DNA of 13,286 nucleotides from Sulfurospirillum sp. UBA6810 (GTDB taxonomy: Bacteria; Campylobacterota; Campylobacteria; Campylobacterales; Sulfurospirillaceae). Shown piece after piece: positions 6,785-13,286 of the stretch. The stretch is taken from the NCBI GenBank assembly GCA_002469305.1, contig DKEY01000078.1, forward strand, positions 4,788 to 18,073, read 5' to 3'. Position 1 is the stretch's first letter, and each line of letters begins with the position of its first letter. Made by a program: the position numbers and the translations under genes. The notes under the pieces were generated by a model that was not told the origin of the DNA, did not search any database, and was given only the letters and a program-made list of their open reading frames with translations.

Positions 6785-8227
6785 TTACGCTCTACCTGTA
6801 AGCATACCATGGAAATACATTGGTTTTAGCATATAAACCTTTAGTATCCACCAAATCCATCTCTCTTGTGTTGGATCTAGAGGGAATGAAGGTGTAGGCT
6901 TTTTAGACCAATCAAACTCTGCTAGCATTACTGTTCCAAGTCCTGTGATGAGTGGACAAACTGTATAACCACCATATTTTGCACTTGGCTTTTTCTTTTC
7001 TAGTACATCAATAATGTTTTGAGCTGCAACAGTATATTGTTTTCTAACAGAACCACCAGTTTTTCCCATAGGGATACCAGCGACATCTCCTAGCGAAAAG
7101 ACATTTGGATATCTCGTGTGTTGTAGAGTCTCTTTTTCAACTTCTACCCAACCACCTTTTGCCGCACTTCCTCTCTTCCACGAAAGAGGAGAGTTTTTAA
7201 CAACATCGGGAGCACTCATAGGAGGTGTTACATGTAAGAAATCATACGCAACATCGACAAGTTTTGTTCTTGGAATCATCGTAAATTCTTCTAAGTCTGC
7301 ATCCCACTCTCCTTTTTCAAGAAAGTGATGCTCAAATGTAGCGATTTTTTTTGCAGGATTTACTGCCACTAGATTATGTTTATAGTTCCACTTCAAATCA
7401 CGTGCTTTAAATTGATTTACAATTGCTTCGTGATACTCTGGAACTCCAAACATAGAGCCTCCATTTGGATAAAATGTCAATTCTGCATTTTCTCTAGCAC
7501 CAGCTTCAACAAGTCTTGCGTGTGTCAGGTTCATAATTTTTTTAGGAGCGCCACCACACTTTATAGGTGTATTTGGATGCGTAAAAACGCCTTGAACTTT
7601 TTTGCCACTTTTTGCACTTGCAACAAACTCTTGCATAAGTTCCCAAGTCTTTACAGCGCCATCGGCAAAGTATATAGAGCCTATCCCATTTGTCCCTATA
7701 ACACTTTCACTCAAACCATCTATCTCTTCATAGTTTAACTGTAAGCCAGTTGCTACAACGAGAATATCATAAGCTATAACGCCATTTTTTTCAGTTATCA
7801 CACTATTTTTATCTGGATCAAATTCTTTTACACTATCTTGAATCCATTTTGCAGAAGAAGGATAATAATCGACATTATCCCCCATAATGTCTTCTTTTTT
7901 CCATACTCCAGCAGCTATAAGAGTCTGCCCTGGCTGATAGCTTACACTTTGTGGATTTGGCTCAATGATAGTGATATCAGGATTACTAATTTTTTTTGAT
8001 AGTAGTGAAGCGATAGAACAACCCGCTGCTCCTCCACCTACTATAACAATTTTGCCCTTTACATCAGATGCTTCTGCTCTTGTTGCAGCTTGCATCTCTG
8101 TCGGATTTAGCATAAAAGAAGCCGTACCAATACCAGCTAATTTTAAAGCATCACGCCTAGATAAACCCCTCTTCTTTAACTCTTTGTCCAATTCATTACA
8201 TAGAATATCTACATTTTCATGAATCAT
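6785..8227 (-). CDS. Tat-exported flavoprotein: sulfide:quinone reductase / flavocytochrome c sulfide dehydrogenase type
   Basis: This FAD enzyme should oxidise sulfide to sulfur or polysulfide. A twin-arginine signal is present (SRRDALKLAGIGTASFML, 23-40), so the folded flavoprotein is exported. The FAD fold has VIVGGGAAG (61-69) and FSLGDVAGIPMGKTGGSVRK (377-396). Redox cysteines are C224 (PIKCGGAPKK) and C424 (TVCPLITG). The segment SYQPGQTLIAAG (96-107) resembles the YQPGxTLVGAG of sulfide:quinone reductases and lacks the Cys that binds FAD covalently in Chromatium FccB. The C-terminus (LDPTQERWIWWILK...KPMYFHGMLTGR) resembles the membrane-binding tail of type II sulfide:quinone reductases. 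The following gene supplies a cytochrome c partner. The electron acceptor, quinone or cytochrome, is therefore open. Ribosome site AAGGGGAAG lies just before the start. Confidence 0.85.
   Translation of the reverse strand: MIHENVDILCNELDKELKKRGLSRRDALKLAGIGTASFMLNPTEMQAATRAEASDVKGKIVIVGGGAAGCSIASLLSKKISNPDITIIEPNPQSVSYQPGQTLIAAGVWKKEDIMGDNVDYYPSSAKWIQDSVKEFDPDKNSVITEKNGVIAYDILVVATGLQLNYEEIDGLSESVIGTNGIGSIYFADGAVKTWELMQEFVASAKSGKKVQGVFTHPNTPIKCGGAPKKIMNLTHARLVEAGARENAELTFYPNGGSMFGVPEYHEAIVNQFKARDLKWNYKHNLVAVNPAKKIATFEHHFLEKGEWDADLEEFTMIPRTKLVDVAYDFLHVTPPMSAPDVVKNSPLSWKRGSAAKGGWVEVEKETLQHTRYPNVFSLGDVAGIPMGKTGGSVRKQYTVAAQNIIDVLEKKKPSAKYGGYTVCPLITGLGTVMLAEFDWSKKPTPSFPLDPTQERWIWWILKVYMLKPMYFHGMLTGRA
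7228..7237. repeat. TTACATGTAA palindrome in the flavoprotein gene
   Basis: Exact copy. On the - strand it is read TTA CAT GTA, encoding Leu331-His332-Val333, the same reading as the other coding copies. Confidence 0.6.
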
Positions 8228-8236
8228 AGCTTCCCC

Positions 8237-8256
8237 TTATAAATAATTATTCATAA
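8237..8256. promoter_or_regulatory. AT-rich inverted repeat upstream of the flavoprotein gene, possible operator
   Basis: TTATAAATAATTATTCATAA is a 20-bp inverted repeat with one mismatched pair, placed just above the ribosome site of the flavoprotein gene in the 52-nt gap after recJ. Its position would suit a repressor, but so AT-rich a palindrome can arise by chance. No convincing -10 box was found in this gap, so readthrough from pyrG-recJ is possible. Confidence 0.3.
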
Positions 8257-8279
8257 AGGATACGTTAGCATATTTCTTT

Positions 8280-9863
8280 TTATTTGTAGCTTAAAATTTG
8301 CTTTATTAGTAACTGCGGTGTGACTAAACCTCTATAATTATTCCTCGATACTGTAAATAAAAGGTCTATCATGTCACCCCTTTTTACGTCAATATCATAG
8401 TTGAAAAAAAGTGATTCTATGGATAAATTGTCTTTTTGCAATATAAGCTTCAAATGCCTTCTATCACGTCCTATAACCTTATCAACTTTTACAATTACAT
8501 CTCTGAGTAAAAAACTTGGTTTTGGATTTTTTTGTCCATATGGTTCAAACTCTTCGAGTATCTCTAAAAGCTCAAAATCTATCTCACTCATATCGATTTC
8601 ACCTAAAACACTACTCCCTGCTTCTAACTCTTTCGTCGTCAAATTACACGAGGATTTCACTATTTGAGTTTTAAATTGTTCTAGGTTATTTTTATCAATA
8701 GAAACGCCAGCTGCTCCTTTGTGTCCACCAAATCCAAGGAGTATATTTTCTTGTTCTTGTATCAAAGAGAGGATATCAACATCCCCCACTCCTCTTGCGC
8801 TTCCTTTGGCTATACCGTCTCTGATAGAAAAAACAATAGCGGGTTTTTTGTATCTTTTTGAGAGCCTTGAAGCGACTATGCCAACCACACCCTCATGCCA
8901 ATCTTCACCCCAAACAACAATAATATTTTCGTCATCTTTTATTTGTTGCATAGATGCTTCAAAAAGTAACTTTTCTTCGTCTTTTCTGCTGTTGTTTAAG
9001 TGCACTATATACTCTAATTTTTCTATTGCATCTTCAATGGTCTTAGATTTTAATAATTCAAACGAATAAATCGCATCTTCCATACGACCTGAACTGTTAA
9101 TAAGTGGTGCAATCAGAAAAGAAATATCGTCACCCTCAAGTGTCGTTTTGGAAAAATACTCTCTTATAGCTTCAAAAACAGCACGTCTTGAACGGTTTAA
9201 TGCAACTATCCCTTTTTTTACCATCACTCTATTCATATCTTTAAGTTCCATCATATCAGCCATAATAGCAATACAAAGGAGATCAAGAAATTGCGATAAA
9301 TCATAGTTTAAGTCGAGTTCAGATTTTAATGCAGCTACGAGATACCAAGCAACTTGTGCTCCGCATATTTCACAATTTGGAAAATCACAATCATCTTGTT
9401 TTGGATTGACAATAGCATATGCATCAGGAATTATGGAGGGGACAGTGTGGTGGTCTGTGATAATTAAATCTATACCATTTTCTTTACAATAGTGCGCAGC
9501 CTCAACTGCTGAGATGCCATTATCCACAGTGATAATCACATCAGCTTCAAGTTTTTTAACGATATCTACATTCAGACCATAACCATCATTAAATCTATTT
9601 GGGATATGTAAGGAGTATCTCACTCCTATATCATCAAAAAAATCACTCAGTATGACAGAGGAAACAACCCCATCAACATCATAATCACCAACGATAGCGA
9701 TACGCTCGTGATTGCGTATCGCTTTTATTATCCTTGAAGATGCTTTATCAATATCTTTAAAAGACTCTGGTTTTGGCATATCACTCAGACAAATACAAGA
9801 GTCATCTTTAAATCTACTCTCTAAAATTTTCCGAACATCTTCTTTACTTAGCACCTTATCCAT
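8280..9863 (-). CDS. recJ: Single-stranded-DNA-specific exonuclease RecJ
   Basis: RecJ degrades single-stranded DNA 5' to 3' in recombination and mismatch or base-excision repair. The DHH phosphoesterase motifs are GDYDVDG (59-65), VDNG (113-116) and TDHHT (136-140). The DHHA1 domain has WHEGVVGIVASRL (322-334) and GFGGHKGAAG (377-386). A C-terminal OB-like domain follows (about 417-527, with FEPYGQKNPKP). At 527 aa it is slightly shorter than the E. coli enzyme (577 aa), with all motifs kept. It overlaps the end of pyrG by 8 nt, so it is translated from the same transcript. The pyrG-recJ order is, from memory, also found in Campylobacter jejuni. Confidence 0.95.
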   Translation of the reverse strand: MDKVLSKEDVRKILESRFKDDSCICLSDMPKPESFKDIDKASSRIIKAIRNHERIAIVGDYDVDGVVSSVILSDFFDDIGVRYSLHIPNRFNDGYGLNVDIVKKLEADVIITVDNGISAVEAAHYCKENGIDLIITDHHTVPSIIPDAYAIVNPKQDDCDFPNCEICGAQVAWYLVAALKSELDLNYDLSQFLDLLCIAIMADMMELKDMNRVMVKKGIVALNRSRRAVFEAIREYFSKTTLEGDDISFLIAPLINSSGRMEDAIYSFELLKSKTIEDAIEKLEYIVHLNNSRKDEEKLLFEASMQQIKDDENIIVVWGEDWHEGVVGIVASRLSKRYKKPAIVFSIRDGIAKGSARGVGDVDILSLIQEQENILLGFGGHKGAAGVSIDKNNLEQFKTQIVKSSCNLTTKELEAGSSVLGEIDMSEIDFELLEILEEFEPYGQKNPKPSFLLRDVIVKVDKVIGRDRRHLKLILQKDNLSIESLFFNYDIDVKRGDMIDLLFTVSRNNYRGLVTPQLLIKQILSYK

Positions 9864-11496
9864 TTTGGCGATGCGCTAAAGACGCGCCTGAAAATGCTAA
9901 TATTGATTTATTTGGTGCAGTTAGACGTGAAGTAAACTCTGGGTGAAATTGTACACCTAAGAACCAAGGATGGTCTTTTATCTCTACAACTTCGATAAGC
10001 CCATCAGACTCTCCACTTACTATCATCCCAGCTTTTTCAAACTTTTCTCTATACTGTGGATTTGCTTCATATCTGTGTCTGTGTCTTTCGACTATCTTCT
10101 TTTTATTGTCATATACTTTTCTTAAGAGTGAGTTTTCTTTTGTGTCACACTCATATCCACCAAGTCTCATCGTACCGCCTAGTGGGCTTTTATGAGTTCT
10201 GAGTTGTTTTTGTCCACTTGTATCTATAAAGTTATCTATCAAAAAGATGATTGGAGATTTTGTATCGGCTTTAAACTCCATAGAAGTTGCATCTTCGATA
10301 CCTAGTACATGTCTTGCAAACTCTATCATAGCAAGTTGCATACCTAAACATATACCTAAAAATGGAACTTTATTAACTCTTGCGTATTCGATAGCTTTTA
10401 TCTTACCCTCAACACCACGCTCACCAAAGCCACCTGCAACCAAGATACCATCTACATCGTTTAATAGACTTTCAGCACCTCTATCTTCAATCTCTTCAGA
10501 ATCCACCCATTTGAGATTTATACGAGCATTGAGATGTGCTCCTGCGTGGATAAATGACTCTGTAAGTGACTTGTAGGCTTCTTTGAGGTCAAGATATTTC
10601 CCTACAAAACCGATAGTAAGGTCATCTTTTGGTGCGATAACTCTTTTGACCAAAGTATCCCATTCATCCATATTTGGTTTTAGACTACCAAGTTCTAGTG
10701 CTTCTGCGATAGGCTCTAGGATATTTTCTTTTTGAAAGTTTAATGGCACTTGATAGATAGTTGGTGCATCGCTTGATTCGATAACAGAGTTTCTCTCAAC
10801 ACCACAAGAGAGAGCCAGCTTGTTTTTTAACTCTTTTGGAAGAGGCATTTCCGAACGACAGATAAGCATATCTGGGCTTATACCTATTCTTCTTAACTCT
10901 TGTACAGAGTGTTGTGTTGGTTTTGTTTTAAGCTCACCCGCAACTTTGATATAAGGCACAAGCGTGAGGTGGATATACATAGCTCTTTTTTTGCCTACAT
11001 CGCTTCTGAGTGAACGGATAGCTTCTAAGAAAGGAAGTCCCTCGATATCACCTACTGTTCCACCAATCTCAACAATAAGGATATCTTTGCCCTCACCCGC
11101 TTTTATAATTCTTGATTTTATTTCATCTACGATATGAGGGATAACTTGGATAGTTTTGCCTAGATAATCTCCTCTACGCTCTTTTTCGATAACGCTTGAG
11201 TAAACACGTCCTGTTGTAAAGTTATTTGATTGGGATAAGTCATCATCTAAAAATCTCTCATAATGCCCTAAATCAAGGTCAGTCTCCGCACCATCTTGTG
11301 TAACAAAAACTTCTCCGTGCTCTAGTGGACTCATCGTACCAGGATCTACGTTGATATATGGGTCAGCTTTTAAGATACTTACCTTTAAGCCTACATTTTT
11401 CAAAAGTGTTGCTATACTCGCCGCTGCTATGCCTTTACCAAGAGAGCTTAAAACTCCTCCTGTTACAAATATGTATTTTGTATGCCTATGTGCCAT
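9856..11496 (-). CDS. pyrG: CTP synthase
   Basis: The enzyme makes CTP from UTP with ATP and glutamine. The N-terminal synthetase domain shows VTGGVLSSLGKG (11-22), the P-loop, and DPYINVDPGTMSP (45-57). The glutamine amidotransferase domain (about 292-546) has the nucleophile C383 in GICLGMQ and H518 and E520 in FHPEF, completing the triad. Length, 546 aa, is normal. The start gives MAHRHTKYIFVTGG, as in other family members, with AGGAT upstream. It is transcribed divergently from the DUF4139-type gene and leads into recJ. CTP is a substrate for the reductases encoded in the same window, though no direct regulatory link is visible. Confidence 0.98.
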   Translation of the reverse strand: MAHRHTKYIFVTGGVLSSLGKGIAAASIATLLKNVGLKVSILKADPYINVDPGTMSPLEHGEVFVTQDGAETDLDLGHYERFLDDDLSQSNNFTTGRVYSSVIEKERRGDYLGKTIQVIPHIVDEIKSRIIKAGEGKDILIVEIGGTVGDIEGLPFLEAIRSLRSDVGKKRAMYIHLTLVPYIKVAGELKTKPTQHSVQELRRIGISPDMLICRSEMPLPKELKNKLALSCGVERNSVIESSDAPTIYQVPLNFQKENILEPIAEALELGSLKPNMDEWDTLVKRVIAPKDDLTIGFVGKYLDLKEAYKSLTESFIHAGAHLNARINLKWVDSEEIEDRGAESLLNDVDGILVAGGFGERGVEGKIKAIEYARVNKVPFLGICLGMQLAMIEFARHVLGIEDATSMEFKADTKSPIIFLIDNFIDTSGQKQLRTHKSPLGGTMRLGGYECDTKENSLLRKVYDNKKKIVERHRHRYEANPQYREKFEKAGMIVSGESDGLIEVVEIKDHPWFLGVQFHPEFTSRLTAPNKSILAFSGASLAHRQNG

Positions 11497-11525
11497 CTCA
11501 TATCCATCCTGTATTTTTTTAAAAA

Positions 11526-11531
11526 ATTATA
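11526..11531 (-). promoter_or_regulatory. -10 box of pyrG
   Basis: The - strand reads TATAAT about 30 nt upstream of the pyrG start, in a T-rich context, within the 112-nt divergent region shared with the + strand gene. Confidence 0.5.
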
Positions 11532-11573
11532 TCCGATTTAACATAATAAACCGTTTATCTATTTACCCTTATT

Positions 11574-11582
11574 TGATACAAT
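11574..11582 (+). promoter_or_regulatory. Extended -10 promoter of the DUF4139-type gene
   Basis: TGATACAAT holds TG, one base and TACAAT (11577-11582). AAGGAT (11598-11603) is the ribosome site 5 nt before the ATG at 11609. Confidence 0.55.
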
Positions 11583-11608
11583 TCATGATATTTTGATAAG
11601 GATAATCT

Positions 11609-13042
11609 ATGAAAAACTACATTTTACCGCTGTTTTTAAGCCCTTTTATATGCTTTGGAGCGACTACAAATCTCGATATATACACAAACTCTGCATTTAT
11701 AACCAAGACTACTACACTTGAAAAAAGGGGCGATGTAACTTTGCAAGTACCCGCTTACACTACCCTCTTGGATATAAGATTTTCTCTTCAAAAAGGCTGT
11801 GAGATATCCAATCCAAAGTTATCAAAAAAGTTAGAATTAGAGACAAAAAATTCTTTACATGTAAAGAATTTGCTAGAAGAGAAAAGTAAAATTTTAAATG
11901 AGATAAATGCACTCAAAGCAAAAGAAGAACTCTTAAAAACTCTTTCACTCAAAAATGAATTTGATGTGAAAAAGATAGAAAAAATCTCTTCATATCTCAC
12001 TACAAATCTCATCAAAAATCAAAATGAAATCAATATGCAAGAAAAGAGATTAAAAGAGATAGAAAAAATCTTGCAAGAGAGTGTTGCTCTCGATAAAGAG
12101 TATAAAAACTTACATGTAAGCTATCAATGTCAAAGTGACAAAAGCAAACTGCAAATTTCCTATGCTTTAAAAGAGCTCAGTTTTACTCCATTTTATGAGA
12201 TATACGCCAATGACACTCAAGCAAATATAAAACTAAAATATAGAGCAAAGATTTCTCAAAATGGACTTGAAGATTTGAAAAATATAGATATGCATATCTA
12301 CTCTTATGCCCTCAATAAAGAGGTAACCCCGCAAGTATTTTATCCAAGATACATTTACAAAAAACCTGAAACACTCTATAAAGAGAGTGTTGCTGCAATC
12401 ATGCCAAGAGCAATGATGAAAAATAGCGATACCCTGATAGAACAACGAGAGATTGAACTACAAGAACTAGGTACAAAGTATGTATATAGTATCAATCTTA
12501 CTTTAGGGTTAAACAAAGAACTTTTGATTGATATAAATACTGAGCAAATTGACGCAAAATACACTTCCTACATAGATGGATATGGCACAAACAAAGCTTA
12601 TCTTGAAGCAGAGTTTTTGACAAAACATGAGTACCAAAGTGCTCCTGTAAAACTCTTTTTAAACTCTATGCCCATCTCTCAATACACCATGCCTCCTATA
12701 AAAAAAGAATCACCGACAAAACTCTACTTTGGAGAAAATCAATTCTTACATGTAAACAAAGAACTTATCAAAACAGAGAGTCAAAAAACACTCTTTGGAG
12801 GTAGTGAAATTGATACACAAAAGTGGAAATACACGCTTACAAACAGAGCTAAAAAAACTTTACATGTAAGCTTTGTACAGAGTGTTCCCGTCTCAAAAGA
12901 TGGCGATGTCACAGTTAAAACTATCGCTGAGCCAAACTACACTTCACAAAATGCTGAGGGTAAAACTTCTTGGGAGTTTGAGCTAAAAACTGATGAAACA
13001 AAAGAGATAATCTTTGGATATGAGATAACAAAAAAAGAGTAA
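11609..13042 (+). CDS. Exported DUF4139-type protein, function unknown
   Basis: A Sec signal peptide (MKNYILPLFLSPFICFGA, 1-18) is followed by a small beta domain (about 20-70), a long Lys/Glu/Leu-rich coiled coil (about 75-168) and a beta-rich C-terminal half. The end (YTLTNRAKKTLHVSFVQSVP, VSKDGDVTVK, then GKTSWEFELKTDETKEIIFGYEI) matches the DUF4139 pattern of an interrupted beta-sandwich ending in W-x-h-x-L...FGYE. The DUF4140/coiled-coil/DUF4139 layout is that of MuiA-like proteins. The biochemical role of the family is not known to me; it is probably periplasmic or surface-associated. The gene is unusual in holding four copies of TTACATGTAA, one extended into a 24-bp palindrome, and in ending at a hairpin made of two more. 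Confidence 0.8.
   Translation: MKNYILPLFLSPFICFGATTNLDIYTNSAFITKTTTLEKRGDVTLQVPAYTTLLDIRFSLQKGCEISNPKLSKKLELETKNSLHVKNLLEEKSKILNEINALKAKEELLKTLSLKNEFDVKKIEKISSYLTTNLIKNQNEINMQEKRLKEIEKILQESVALDKEYKNLHVSYQCQSDKSKLQISYALKELSFTPFYEIYANDTQANIKLKYRAKISQNGLEDLKNIDMHIYSYALNKEVTPQVFYPRYIYKKPETLYKESVAAIMPRAMMKNSDTLIEQREIELQELGTKYVYSINLTLGLNKELLIDINTEQIDAKYTSYIDGYGTNKAYLEAEFLTKHEYQSAPVKLFLNSMPISQYTMPPIKKESPTKLYFGENQFLHVNKELIKTESQKTLFGGSEIDTQKWKYTLTNRAKKTLHVSFVQSVPVSKDGDVTVKTIAEPNYTSQNAEGKTSWEFELKTDETKEIIFGYEITKKE
11848..11871. repeat. 24-bp perfect palindrome centred on TTACATGTAA
   Basis: The core TTACATGTAA (11855-11864) is extended on both sides by AAATTCT and AGAATTT, giving 12 bp arms without a mismatch and no spacer. 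It lies in the coding region (Asn-Ser-Leu-His-Val-Lys-Asn), at the start of the coiled coil. The mRNA could fold back or the DNA could bind a dimeric protein. Confidence 0.8.
12110..12119. repeat. TTACATGTAA palindrome (CTTACATGTAAG)
   Basis: Exact copy, palindromic over 12 bp, encoding Leu168-His169-Val170 of the DUF4139-type protein. Confidence 0.6.
12746..12755. repeat. TTACATGTAA palindrome
   Basis: Exact copy encoding Leu380-His381-Val382 of the DUF4139-type protein. Confidence 0.6.
12860..12869. repeat. TTACATGTAA palindrome
   Basis: Exact copy encoding Leu418-His419-Val420 of the DUF4139-type protein. Confidence 0.6.
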
Positions 13043-13049
13043 AAAGACT

Positions 13050-13081
13050 TTTACATGTAAGGAATTTTCCTTACATGTAAA
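13050..13081. terminator. Terminator hairpin built from two TTACATGTAA copies
   Basis: Copies at 13051-13060 and 13071-13080 sit in the two arms of a perfect 15-bp stem (arm TTTACATGTAAGGAA and its complement) with a 2-nt loop. It fills the gap between two convergent genes. A T5 run follows on the - strand, so termination of the prpF-like gene is best supported. On the + strand the hairpin begins 7 nt after the stop codon but lacks a T-run. Because each copy is itself a palindrome, cruciform and alternative folds are possible. Confidence 0.75.
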
Positions 13082-13089
13082 GAAAAAAA

Positions 13090-13286
13090 CTACTCCATAG
13101 TATCACTTGGAACGCAAACATTGCCCTCCATGATAACTCTGGCACTGCGACTCATACTCGCACTCTCTACTATAAATTTTCCATTTTGATTTAAGATAGT
13201 TGCTCCAACTTTTAAAACACCTGAGGGATGTCCAAAAGTGACTGCGTCTTTTTCTCCCCCACCACATGCTAGGTTGACCAAAGTTC
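13090..13286 (-). CDS. prpF: PrpF-family protein (2-methylaconitate cis-trans isomerase-like), C-terminal fragment
   Basis: The 65 visible codons contain FGHPSGVLKVGA and SASMSRSARVIMEGNVCVP, the C-terminal signature of PrpF-type isomerases (HPSG...VGA and SRSAR-hLMEG). The frame stays open to the window edge, so the N-terminal part lies outside; the apparent Met at 13281 is an internal TTG codon. PrpF works with AcnD in the methylcitrate route of propionate breakdown. Related isomerases act on other C5-C6 unsaturated acids, so the substrate cannot be fixed here. Confidence 0.8.
   Translation of the reverse strand, partial: TLVNLACGGGEKDAVTFGHPSGVLKVGATILNQNGKFIVESASMSRSARVIMEGNVCVPSDTME

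Noticed and set aside
7376..7738. 120-codon open frame on the + strand opposite the flavoprotein gene
   Set aside because: It lies wholly within a well-supported gene on the other strand, its composition looks like a shadow translation, and no ribosome site or domain was seen.
8719..9069. 116-codon open frame on the + strand opposite recJ
   Set aside because: Ser/Phe-rich shadow of the RecJ coding sequence without recognisable features.
12073..12395. Repeated AGAGAGTGTTGCT at two places in the DUF4139-type gene
   Set aside because: Both encode Glu-Ser-Val-Ala with ordinary codons, and two copies are not enough to claim a repeat family.
13090..13281. Complete 63-residue protein starting at 13281
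   Set aside because: The supposed start is an internal TTG, the frame remains open to the window edge, and the sequence is the C-terminus of a much longer PrpF-type protein.

Overview
The window is AT-rich, densely packed bacterial chromosome. Gene content points to a Campylobacterota (epsilonproteobacterial) sulfur oxidiser, of the Sulfurimonas/Sulfuricurvum kind. The reasons are a NrdG2-type activase, the nrdB-nitrilase-pcm and pyrG-recJ gene pairs (from memory, similar orders occur in Campylobacter jejuni), extended -10 promoters of the TTTTGnTAnAAT type, and a sulfide dehydrogenase with a cytochrome c partner. No rRNA, tRNA, IS element, phage gene or CRISPR array was seen.

Left part, + strand (1-5781): the 3' end of nrdD (class III, anaerobic ribonucleotide reductase) is followed, with an 8-nt overlap, by a 54-codon gene. 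This small gene carries the glycyl-radical motif that normally forms the C-terminus of NrdD. A nrdG-like radical SAM activase overlaps it in turn, and a protein made only of PAS domains follows. A clear promoter then starts a second unit: nrdB (class Ia beta subunit), a carbon-nitrogen hydrolase and pcm, all overlapping or abutting. The window therefore holds parts of both an oxygen-sensitive and an oxygen-dependent dNTP pathway, with a sensor-like protein between them.

Middle part, - strand (5778-8227): a two-helix membrane microprotein gene converges on pcm with overlapping stop codons. Beyond a strong hairpin lie a Tat-exported flavoprotein with sulfide:quinone reductase signatures and an exported diheme cytochrome c built from two nearly identical domains. 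Together they should oxidise sulfide in the periplasm.

Right part (8280-13286): recJ and pyrG on the - strand (overlapping, pyrG first) diverge from a + strand exported DUF4139-type protein of unknown function. The window ends with the C-terminus of a PrpF-family isomerase on the - strand.

The two strongest observations are the split anaerobic ribonucleotide reductase, with its radical glycine on a separate small polypeptide, and a 10-bp palindrome, TTACATGTAA. The palindrome occurs seven times exactly and once with one mismatch. Six exact copies lie within 1.25 kb of the DUF4139 gene and its terminator, and every coding copy is read as Leu-His-Val.
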